Positions 41,453-49,415 of a DNA stretch of 60,911 nt are shown here, piece after piece (the stretch's first letter is position 1; the number at the start of each line of letters is the position of its first letter). The notes below the pieces were generated by a model. The model worked only from the letters and a program-made list of their open reading frames with translations, was not told the DNA's origin and made no database searches. The translations under genes and the position numbers were made by a program. The DNA comes from Phycicoccus sp. (GTDB lineage Bacteria; Actinomycetota; Actinomycetes; Actinomycetales; Dermatophilaceae), in NCBI GenBank assembly GCA_017993715.1, contig JAGOME010000014.1, forward strand, positions 1 through 60,911, in the 5' to 3' direction.

Positions 41453-44314
41453 CTACCTCGACTCGCCCTCGGCGTCCGGCTCGGCGACCTTGGGGGGGCC
41501 GGCCGGTGAGACGACCCGCCCACGCTTGCGGCGGGGCCGGACCACCGGCTGATCCAACGGCGTGGACATCGCGGGCTCCTCGACAGCTGGGCCGCCGACC
41601 TGGGCGTCATCCCCTGCGGCAGAGGCTGCCTCGGAGCTGGCCTGAGCGACCAGGTCACGCACGTCTTGGACGACCTCGCCCACGGCATCCCAGGCTGTCT
41701 CCATGAGGTCTTGGGCGCCGTTGAACGGACCGCCCTGCTCGGGGACCGCCTCCGACCCGTCGTCCTCACCGGGCACGGTGTGCTTCAGCGCGGCGGCGTG
41801 GGCGGCGGCGGCGATCTGTGCCGCCGTGGGGCCACCAACGGGGCGCTTAGTCTCCGGCTCGGGCCGGGCACGCTCGGTGCGTTCGGAGCGTTCGGAGCGG
41901 GCACTGCGCCGGGTGGACCGCGAGCCGGCTCCCGAGCCCGCAGGCTCGGCGGCATTCGGGCTCGCCTCAGCGCCGGCGCTCGACGCGACCGGCTCGGTGT
42001 GAATCACGATGCCGCGCCCGCCGCAACAGGTGCACGACTCGGAGAAGACCTCCAGCAGGCCCGACCCGACCCGCTTGCGGGTCATCTGGACCAGGCCAAG
42101 CGACGTGACCTCGGCGACCTGATGCTTGGTCCGATCCCGACCCAGGCACTCCAAGAGGCGACGAACGACCAGATCCCGGTTGGACTCCAGGACCATGTCG
42201 ATGAAGTCGATGACGATGATGCCGCCGATGTCGCGCAGCCGCAGCTGTCGGACGATCTCCTCGGCGGCCTCGATGTTGTTCTTGGTCACCGTCTCTTCGA
42301 GGTTGCCGCCCGAGCCGACGAACCGGCCGGTGTTGACGTCCACCACGGTCATGGCCTCGGTGCGGTCGATGACTAGCGAGCCGCCCGAGGGCAGCCACAC
42401 CTTGCGATCCATGGCCTTGGCCAGCTGCTCGTCGATCCGATGCGCGGCGAAGACATCCTGCTCGCTGGTCCAGCGGCTCAGGCGGTTGGCCAGGTCGGGT
42501 GCGACGTCCTCGACATAGGCGCTGACCTCGGTCCAGGCCTGCTCCCCGGAGACCACCAGTGAGGTGAAGTCCTCAGTGAAGATGTCGCGGATGACGCGGA
42601 CGGTCAGGTCGGGCTCGCCGTGCAGCAGCCGGGGCGCTCCCCCGCCGCCGGTCTTCTTGGCGGCGGCGCTCTTGGCCTTCTCTTGGATCTTGGCCCAGGT
42701 CGCGGTCAGGCGCTCAACATCGGCACGCAACTCCTCTTCGCTGGCACCCTCGGCGGCGGTGCGCACAATGACGCCCGCGGAGTCCGGGACGATTTCCTTG
42801 AGGATAGCCTTGAGGCGCGCGCGCTCAGTGTCAGGCAGCTTGCGAGAGATGCCCGTCATGGACCCCTCGGGCACGTAGACCAGGAAGCGTCCGGGCAGGC
42901 TGATCTGCGAGGTCAGCCGGGCGCCCTTGTGCCCCATCGGGTCCTTGGTCACCTGGACGAGCACGGTGTCACCGCTGGAAAGGGCGTTCTCGATGCGCTT
43001 GGCACGCCCGCCCTCCAGGCCGGCCGCGTCCCAGTTGACCTCACCGGCATACAGGACGGCGTTGCGGCCCTTGCCGATGTCGACGAAGGCCGCCTCCATG
43101 GAGGGCAGCACGTTCTGAACGCGCCCGACATAGACGTTGCCCGCCATCGAGGTCGTGGTCTCTCGCGAGACGTAGTGCTCGACAAGCACGCCGTCCTCGA
43201 GGACCCCGATCTGCGTGCGATCCGCCAGGCCGCGCACGACCATGACGCGGTCGACGCTCTCGCGGCGCGCCAGGAACTCGGCCTCGGTGATGATCGTGCG
43301 GCGACGGCCACTCTCGCGACCCTCGCGGCGGCGTTGCTTCTTGGCCTCCAAGCGGGTCGAACCCTTGACTGCAGTGGGCTCGTCGCGCTCACGGCGCGGC
43401 TCACGGACCTTGGTCACGGTGCCGGGCGGGTCATCACCCTCGCCACCGGCTCCCGAACGGCGACGTCGACGGCGACGACGGCTCGACGCGGAGTCGTCCC
43501 CGTCCTCTGCCGCATCGGCGGTCTCCGTGACGGCCGCAGGTCGCTCGGTGTCAGGGGTCTCGGCGTCGGGGGCGTCGTCGCCAATGCGGGCGCGTCGTCC
43601 ACGACCGCCGCGTCGGCGGCGCGCGCGCCCGGACTCGGCCTCGGCGGTCGCCTCATCGTCACGTTCGCCGTCGACGTCTGCCGTCGTCGAGGTGTCATCC
43701 TCGGTGTCGGCGATGTCTGAGGCTGGCGGGACGATGGGCGCCTGGGCCGGGGAGGTGGCCCGCCGACGCCGGGGCGCCACCGTGGGCTCGGGTGCCTGGA
43801 ACAGCAGGCCGAAACTCGGGATCGCCTGGGTCGGCGCGCCGGCGGGTGAATCAAACGACGGGAGGAGCTCGTCCTCGTCCGTGATGGGGTCATCGATGGT
43901 GGCGGCATCGAGCAGCGCCACCGAGACCCCCAGCGGGACCTCGTCAACGAGGGCGGCCGCTTCGGTGATGCCCTCGGCCTCCTCGATGGTGGCGTCCGTG
44001 AGGGCGGCGACGATGGCATCCACCGTCGGGGAGTCTTCGAGTCCGGCACCCTGCGCAGCAGGCGCCGCCTTGGTCGCCCGGCGGCGACGGGGCGTCGTGG
44101 GTGCCTCGTCGGGCTGCTTCTTCTTGGCCTTGGGTGCCTTGGCGGCCTTCTTGGCTGCGGGCGGCGCCTGCTCGCCGGGGGCGACCGCCTTGGTCGCCCG
44201 GCGCCGGGGTGCCCGCTTGGGGGCGACTGGCGGGTCACCTGCGAGGGCGTCGGGCGCACCTGCGCCAGCGGGCGTCGTTGCGTCGTCGTGTGTCGAGTCG
44301 TCCGTCGAAGCCAT
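41453..44314 (-). CDS. rne: Ribonuclease E/G
   Basis: Endonuclease of mRNA decay and rRNA/tRNA processing. 953 aa with the catalytic core in the middle, as in actinobacterial RNase E. Residues 1-330 are disordered, Ala/Pro-rich with basic RRRR and RRGGRGRR patches. The S1 domain reads GNVYVGRVQNVLPSMEAAFVD. The catalytic aspartates are in VVDVNTGRFVG and IIVIDFIDM, and the zinc-link is CTCCGGRG. The C-terminal about 180 residues are again disordered and basic. Start at 44314 (MASTDDS) after GGAAGGAG; a longer frame to 44419 lacks a site. Confidence 0.95.
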   Translation of the reverse strand: MASTDDSTHDDATTPAGAGAPDALAGDPPVAPKRAPRRRATKAVAPGEQAPPAAKKAAKAPKAKKKQPDEAPTTPRRRRATKAAPAAQGAGLEDSPTVDAIVAALTDATIEEAEGITEAAALVDEVPLGVSVALLDAATIDDPITDEDELLPSFDSPAGAPTQAIPSFGLLFQAPEPTVAPRRRRATSPAQAPIVPPASDIADTEDDTSTTADVDGERDDEATAEAESGRARRRRGGRGRRARIGDDAPDAETPDTERPAAVTETADAAEDGDDSASSRRRRRRRRSGAGGEGDDPPGTVTKVREPRRERDEPTAVKGSTRLEAKKQRRREGRESGRRRTIITEAEFLARRESVDRVMVVRGLADRTQIGVLEDGVLVEHYVSRETTTSMAGNVYVGRVQNVLPSMEAAFVDIGKGRNAVLYAGEVNWDAAGLEGGRAKRIENALSSGDTVLVQVTKDPMGHKGARLTSQISLPGRFLVYVPEGSMTGISRKLPDTERARLKAILKEIVPDSAGVIVRTAAEGASEEELRADVERLTATWAKIQEKAKSAAAKKTGGGGAPRLLHGEPDLTVRVIRDIFTEDFTSLVVSGEQAWTEVSAYVEDVAPDLANRLSRWTSEQDVFAAHRIDEQLAKAMDRKVWLPSGGSLVIDRTEAMTVVDVNTGRFVGSGGNLEETVTKNNIEAAEEIVRQLRLRDIGGIIVIDFIDMVLESNRDLVVRRLLECLGRDRTKHQVAEVTSLGLVQMTRKRVGSGLLEVFSESCTCCGGRGIVIHTEPVASSAGAEASPNAAEPAGSGAGSRSTRRSARSERSERTERARPEPETKRPVGGPTAAQIAAAAHAAALKHTVPGEDDGSEAVPEQGGPFNGAQDLMETAWDAVGEVVQDVRDLVAQASSEAASAAGDDAQVGGPAVEEPAMSTPLDQPVVRPRRKRGRVVSPAGPPKVAEPDAEGESR

Positions 44315-44467
44315 GTCGGCTCCTTCCCTGGCCGCCTGGCGGTCCCACACCGACGAGTTCGACAGAACCGGTCGACCGCCACGCGGTGAGCGTGTCGGAT
44401 CGTGGACCTTCAAGCCCACGGAAGTCTGGGTACCCCCGGGATGGTTCGCGCGAAGCGCGGCCCCACC

Positions 44468-45220
44468 TCAGTGGCCGACGGCCGCCCGATCGGTGGCCAA
44501 CGGATCAGCCACCTGCGCGCTATCGGCGATGAGCGGCCCTTGCGCCAGCCGGGTTACCAGGGGGGCAACCGGCGGCGAGAAGGCCGTCAGCGCGCGCAGC
44601 GCGGTCAGGATGTCGTCGGGCCGAACGGACGGTGTGGTGTGCCGAACGACCACTCGCAGTATCGCACAGCCACCGTCGTCCTCCCCGATCACGGCCATGG
44701 CCTGCACGGGCTCGCGCGTGTCGAAGGTCTTGGGCCCGGTCTTGAAGGTGCGCGTGGTCTCGGCCTTTGGGGCAGCAAGGAATGCCGCGACGGCCGCGTC
44801 GAGCTGACCCCGGTCGACCCCACACAGCACCAGGCGCCATTCACTGGCTTCGAGGCGGTCCGCCAGCGTCCCCGGGCCGGCCTCGACGCATTCGACGATG
44901 TCCAGACCCAGGGGCAGCGCCTCATCCAGGGCCGCACGGACCTCATCGGGCTCGACTCGCTGGGCGACCCGGATCTCGAAGTATTCCGCCTCGCTGGCCG
45001 TGCCTGTCGGCGCGGCATTCGCGTAGGAGATCAGCGGATGCGGGTGGAACCCGGCCGAATAGGCCATCGGGACCCGAGCCCGGCGAAGTGCTCGCTCCAA
45101 GGCCCGCGAGAAGTCCCGGGTGGAGGAGAAGCGCAGCCGGCCGCGTTTGGCATAGCGCAGCCGCAACTTCTGGACCGCCGGCGGTGGAGGGGGACCTTCG
45201 GGGGTGCGCTGGCGGGCCAT
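44468..45220 (-). CDS. DUF2344 / TIGR03936 radical-SAM-linked protein
   Basis: 250 aa. Family landmarks are LRLRYAKRGRLRFSSTRDF (residues about 17-35), RRARVPMAYSAGFHPHPLIS and EAEYFEIRVA. The protein works with, or is fused to, a B12-binding radical SAM enzyme (TIGR03960), probably in RNA or ribosome modification. In many actinobacteria the two genes are adjacent just upstream of rne. Here the partner is at 49416-51356, separated by an insertion of about 4.2 kb. Confidence 0.85.
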   Translation of the reverse strand: MARQRTPEGPPPPPAVQKLRLRYAKRGRLRFSSTRDFSRALERALRRARVPMAYSAGFHPHPLISYANAAPTGTASEAEYFEIRVAQRVEPDEVRAALDEALPLGLDIVECVEAGPGTLADRLEASEWRLVLCGVDRGQLDAAVAAFLAAPKAETTRTFKTGPKTFDTREPVQAMAVIGEDDGGCAILRVVVRHTTPSVRPDDILTALRALTAFSPPVAPLVTRLAQGPLIADSAQVADPLATDRAAVGH

Positions 45221-45257
45221 GGCGCCACAGACTAGTCGGGCCAGGGGCAGGTCCCGT

Positions 45258-45700
45258 TCAGGAGAACACCTGCGACAACCCCAGGCGCAGAGCCGCGACG
45301 TCCGTGTCCATCGCCACGAGATCGGCCTCGGGAGCCAACGACAGCAACTCAGGGGTGCCGGCCATGAAGCCGACGATCTTGTCGGCCTGTCGTCCGGCCT
45401 CGAACACCTGGCGCAGCGCCGCGAGCGTCTGCGGCGAGGACGGGCTGGGGAAGCCGGCCGAAATCGACAGGTCGTCAGGCCCGAGGAACACCCCATCGAC
45501 GCCCGGCGCAGTCGCTGCAGCCGGTCCACGTCGTCGTCCAGGCTCGCGAGGTCGTCCAGACAGACCGGGTGCCAGTTGCCGCCATACCCGACTGCGAGGA
45601 CAGCTCCGGGTCAAGAACCTGGGGATCCCACCGCAGGGCATCCAGGCGGCCGCCGAGCAGGCACTCGGCACCTGTGCGGGCACAGGCGCTCCTTCGGATC
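45258..45700 (-). pseudogene. Frameshifted HpcH/HpaI aldolase remnant
   Basis: The last 80 codons read GVDGVFLGPDDLSISAGF and end DKIVGFMAG...DLVAMDTDVAALRLG. This is the C-terminal part of an HpcH/HpaI (2-oxo-acid) aldolase. Directly upstream the sense continues in another frame (VCLDDLASLDDDVDRLQRL), so a frameshift lies near 45507-45512. Further upstream a third frame (ECLLGGRLDALRWDPQVLD) looks coding, implying a second shift near 45610. No start region survives. It probably once belonged with the class III aminotransferase beside it. Confidence 0.75.
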
Positions 45701-45848
45701 GGGACTGGGGTCGGGTCATCGAGCGCCAGCAGCCGACGGCGGCCCCGGCGTGATCAGGCAGGTGAGCCTCACCGGGCCTCGGCCCTCGGGGGGCCAGAGC
45801 GGTCTGTCCCCGGCTGAGTGCAGACACGGATTCCGTTGTGTTCGGACG

Positions 45849-45884
45849 TTTACGTTTCGGATTACTCACCGATATCGTGCACGT
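45849..45884 (+). promoter_or_regulatory. Leaderless promoter of the class III aminotransferase
   Basis: TTTACG (45849-45854), 18-bp spacer, TATCGT (45873-45878), then 6 nt to the ATG at 45885. Transcription would start at the A of the start codon. No Shine-Dalgarno sequence is visible. Confidence 0.6.
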
Positions 45885-47252
45885 ATGACGGAAATTGATC
45901 GGGATCGGCTGATGGCGCTGCTCGCGTCCGAGCATGCGACCTATACCCAGACCCACCCGCGCAGCCAGGAGCTGTATGCCGCGGGCAGCCACCTGTTCGG
46001 CCGGGTCCCCATGACGTGGATGAACAAGTGGAGCGGTGGTTTCCCCCTCTACCTCGATGAGGCGCACGGCAACCGGATCACCGACGTCGACGGACACACG
46101 TACATCGACTTCGCCCTCGGTGACACCGGCGCCATGGCCGGGCACTCCCCCGCGGCCACGATCCAGGCCGTCCAGGAGCGGGTCGCCGACTTGGGGGGGA
46201 TCACGACGATGCTGCCGACGGCCGACGCCGAGGCTGTGGCGGCGGAGCTGACCGACCGTTTCGGATTGCCGCTGTGGAGCTTCACCCTGTCGGCGACGGA
46301 CGCGAACCGGTGGGCCCTGCGGCTCGCTCGGCTGGCAACCGGCCGCACCAAGGTGCTCGTGTTCAGTTACAGCTATCACGGCTCCGTCGACGAAGCGTTC
46401 GCCATCGCCGGGCCGCACGGCAAGACCGAGTCCCGCCCGGGCAATGTCGCTCCCCCGGTGCCCCTAGAGCTCACCACTCGCGCCGCGACCTGGAACGACC
46501 TGGACTCCGTGGAGGCCCAACTTGCCCACGGGGATGTCGCCGTCATCCTCACCGAGCCGGCCCTGACCAACATCGGCATCGTTCTCCCCGAGCCCGGGTT
46601 CCTCGAGGGCCTGCGGGAGCTGGCGACCCGCCACGGCGCGCTGCTCCTCATCGACGAGACGCACACGATCTCGGCGGGCTGGGGCGGAGCCACCCGGGCG
46701 TGGGACCTGCAACCGGACATCTTTGTCATCGGCAAGTCCATCGGCGGCGGCATTCCATGCGGTGCCTACGGGATCAGCACGGAGGTGGCCGCTGCGGTGA
46801 CGCAGCACACCGACGACGGATCGGCTGACATCGTCGACGTCGGTGGGGTCGGCGGCACCCTGGCCGGCAATGCCCTGTCGACCGCGGCCATGCGGGCCAC
46901 CTTGACGCAGGTCCTCACCCCGGACGCCTTCAGCCACATGGTCGAGCTCGCCACCGCCTTCACGGACGGGGTCCAGGACGTGATCGACGCGTTCGACTTG
47001 CCCTGGTCGGTCACCCAGCTCGGCGCGCGCACGGAGTACCGCTTCGCGCACCCGGCGCCCCGATCCGGCGAGGAGTCGGCGGCGGCCCACGATGACGACC
47101 TCGAGGCCTATCTCCACCTGGCCATGGTCAACCGAGGCATCCTGATGACCCCGTTCCACAACATGGCGCTGATGTGTCCGCAGACCTCTCGCGCCGACGT
47201 TGACCGCCACACGCGGACCTTCCGGGAGGTCGCCGGCGCCCTGCGCGCCTGA
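45885..47252 (+). CDS. Class III PLP-dependent aminotransferase
   Basis: 455 aa, related to glutamate-1-semialdehyde and omega-aminotransferases. Features include GNRITDVDGHTYIDFALGDT, SATDANRWALRLAR, the cofactor aspartate in LLIDETHTISAG, and the PLP lysine in FVIGKSIGGGIPCGAYG. A glutamate-1-semialdehyde mutase role is unlikely because the gene has no heme-pathway neighbours. A catabolic transaminase is more plausible given the decayed aldolase upstream. Substrate unknown. Confidence 0.88.
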   Translation: MTEIDRDRLMALLASEHATYTQTHPRSQELYAAGSHLFGRVPMTWMNKWSGGFPLYLDEAHGNRITDVDGHTYIDFALGDTGAMAGHSPAATIQAVQERVADLGGITTMLPTADAEAVAAELTDRFGLPLWSFTLSATDANRWALRLARLATGRTKVLVFSYSYHGSVDEAFAIAGPHGKTESRPGNVAPPVPLELTTRAATWNDLDSVEAQLAHGDVAVILTEPALTNIGIVLPEPGFLEGLRELATRHGALLLIDETHTISAGWGGATRAWDLQPDIFVIGKSIGGGIPCGAYGISTEVAAAVTQHTDDGSADIVDVGGVGGTLAGNALSTAAMRATLTQVLTPDAFSHMVELATAFTDGVQDVIDAFDLPWSVTQLGARTEYRFAHPAPRSGEESAAAHDDDLEAYLHLAMVNRGILMTPFHNMALMCPQTSRADVDRHTRTFREVAGALRA

Positions 47253-47277
47253 GCGATCACGCGGCGCACCGCATCCC

Positions 47278-48354
47278 TCATGGCTGGCTGTGCGCCGCGG
47301 AGTGCACCGCGGCAATCTGCTCCGAGCTGGCGAGCAGGATCAGCGTCGCGCCGGGCTCGATGACGGTTGCGCGCGGCGGGTTGGTCAGGAAGGTGCCGTG
47401 GTGGGGCGCCCGAATGGCGAGCACCGGGACCGACATGTCACGAAACATGTCGATGTCGGCCAGCCGTTTGCCGGCGAACGGACTCCCGGGCTCGACCCTG
47501 ACCTGCTCGAACTCGTGGTCCACCTCCTCGCTGTGCATGACTCCGTCGAGGAACTCGGCCACGTCGGCATGCAACGCAAAAGAGGCCATCCGGCGGCCGC
47601 CGATGAGTTGCGGGTTGACCGCACGGGTCGCCCCTGCCCGCACGAGCTTGTTCTTGGAATCCATCGTGCGCGCGCGCGAGATGATGACGAGTTCGGGACA
47701 CAGGGCCCGCGCGCTCAGCGTGGCGTACGTCGTGTCCGCGTCGCTATCCAAGGCGCAGATCAGGCCGCGCGCCCGCTCGATCCCGGCGTGCCGCAAGACA
47801 TCGTCGCTGCTCGCGTCACCGATCACCCAAGGCACCGGGCAATCGTGGAGCCGGTCCGGGTCGTGGTCGACGACGACCACGGGATGGCCGGTGTCCACCA
47901 GATGCCGGACGGCTGCACTCCCAACCCGGCCGTGACCGCAGACAATGACGTGCCCCTGCACGGATTCGATGGCCCGGTCCATGCGTCGACTCCCGATGTA
48001 CTCGCGGATGTGTCCCTCGGTGAAGCCCTCGACGATGACACCGAGGTTGTAGAGCACGACGCCGACGCCGAGCAGGATGAGGACGATGGTAAAGACCTCG
48101 GCCGCTGGAGTGCGCTCGTAGAGCTCGGTGTAGCCGACGGTGGCCACGGTGAAGACGGTCTGGTACAGCGCCTCGAGCAGGCTGAGCCCGAGGGCCATGT
48201 AGCCCACCACCCCGAAGGCGATGGTCCCGGCCAGCCCGAGCAGGGCGATCTTGATGCGCCGGATCGCGTTGGCGCCCTCGGGGACGCCGAACAGCAGCGA
48301 TCGGCGTCGATAACTACGGCTCGCCGAGGGACGGGGCGGGGGCACGGCGCTCAT
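47278..48354 (-). CDS. Potassium channel protein with RCK (TrkA-N/TrkA-C) domains
   Basis: 358 aa. Two membrane helices flank a pore loop (residues about 32-100); the filter reads TVATVGYTE instead of TVGYG. The TrkA-N NAD-binding domain follows (VIVCGHGRVGSAAVRHL, VVVDHD, GDASSDDVLRHAGI) and then a TrkA-C domain (about 265-345; FAGKRLADIDMF). The start is set at 48354 (MSAVPPPRP). A K+ conductance is expected, but the changed filter leaves selectivity open. Confidence 0.87.
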   Translation of the reverse strand: MSAVPPPRPSASRSYRRRSLLFGVPEGANAIRRIKIALLGLAGTIAFGVVGYMALGLSLLEALYQTVFTVATVGYTELYERTPAAEVFTIVLILLGVGVVLYNLGVIVEGFTEGHIREYIGSRRMDRAIESVQGHVIVCGHGRVGSAAVRHLVDTGHPVVVVDHDPDRLHDCPVPWVIGDASSDDVLRHAGIERARGLICALDSDADTTYATLSARALCPELVIISRARTMDSKNKLVRAGATRAVNPQLIGGRRMASFALHADVAEFLDGVMHSEEVDHEFEQVRVEPGSPFAGKRLADIDMFRDMSVPVLAIRAPHHGTFLTNPPRATVIEPGATLILLASSEQIAAVHSAAHSQP

Positions 48355-48409
48355 CCTGCCAGCGGCAGCGGCCCCGGCACCCGCCGAATGCCGTATGGGC
48401 CTGCAGCGC

Positions 48410-49348
48410 CTACTCCTCGTGGCGTGCGCGGATCTGCACCAGGTGGACGGCGTGGGCATCGAGCGCCCTGTCCTCCTCGCTCACGGGGACGAATTGCGGC
48501 GTCGGCACCGCGTGCCGATCTCCATCGATCGCGACAAAGACCGTGCGGCAATAGGTCGTCAACTCCAGGTCCCGGGTCGCCGGGTCCCCGGAGCGGACGT
48601 GAACCCCGATGTGCATGGACGTGCGCCCGGTATGGAGCAGCCGCGCCTGCACCTCGACCAGATGCCCGATGCGCAAGGGGCGATAGAACCGGACGCCGCC
48701 GGTAAAGATGGCGACGTTGGCGGTCGTGCCGGTCCATGACGTCACCAGGACATGTGCGGCCTCGTCGATCCAGCGCATGACGATGCCGCCGTGAACTTTG
48801 CCGCCCCAGTTGACATCAGTCGGGGCAGCAAGAAACCGCATGGTCAACTGGGGCGCGGTGCCGGCATCGGAGTAGACCTGTCCGGCCATCGCCTCCTCGA
48901 TCTCGGCCCGTACCGCGCCTCGACGTTGAGCCCAGTCGGCGAGGACTCGCGCGGCCTCTCCGCTGGGCACCAGGGGGCGCACGGGTGTCGAGCGCCCTTG
49001 AGCGTCGACAGCGACAAACACCATGAGGCAGTGGGTCGAGGCGGCGAGATCACCCGTGCTCGGCGGGCCGCTGAAGGTCTCGACCATGACATCCATCGAG
49101 GTGCGTCCCGTGCGGACGACGGTCGCCCTGACCTCGACCAGGTGGCCGACCTCGACCGGTCGAGAAAAGCGCACGTTGCCGACGTAGGCCGTCACGCAGT
49201 ACGTCCCGCTCCAGCCGGTCGCGGCGGCATACCCGGCCTTGTCGATCCACTCCAGGACCCGCCCGGCGGAGACCGAGCCCGACTGCCCAGCGTCGGTGGG
49301 TGCGGCCAAGAAGCGCAGGGTGATCGCAGTGCGGTCCATGACGCTCAT
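48410..49348 (-). CDS. Double-hotdog acyl-CoA thioesterase
   Basis: 312 aa with two hotdog (4HBT) domains. The first half begins TLRFLAAPTDAGQSGSVSAG with VLEWIDKAGYAA; the second repeats it as TMRFLAAPTDVNWGGKVHGG with VMRWIDEAAHV. Each half then has VGHLVEVRATVVRTGRTSMD or its equivalent. Only the second half keeps the N-x-G-x-x-H-G catalytic pattern (NWGGKVHGG), so the first looks structural. Start MSVMDRT at 49348; an internal ATG at 49339 is possible. Confidence 0.88.
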   Translation of the reverse strand: MSVMDRTAITLRFLAAPTDAGQSGSVSAGRVLEWIDKAGYAAATGWSGTYCVTAYVGNVRFSRPVEVGHLVEVRATVVRTGRTSMDVMVETFSGPPSTGDLAASTHCLMVFVAVDAQGRSTPVRPLVPSGEAARVLADWAQRRGAVRAEIEEAMAGQVYSDAGTAPQLTMRFLAAPTDVNWGGKVHGGIVMRWIDEAAHVLVTSWTGTTANVAIFTGGVRFYRPLRIGHLVEVQARLLHTGRTSMHIGVHVRSGDPATRDLELTTYCRTVFVAIDGDRHAVPTPQFVPVSEEDRALDAHAVHLVQIRARHEE

Positions 49349-49415
49349 CCTGGCAGTGGCAGGCCCGCCCTGTCCGGGCGCCCGCGGCGCCCCGCGGCCG
49401 CGAAGGCCACCCAGG

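Noticed and set aside
45530-46418. Long upstream extension of the aldolase frame
   Set aside because: It runs antisense through the aminotransferase and shows no homology; only the last 80 codons are aldolase-like.
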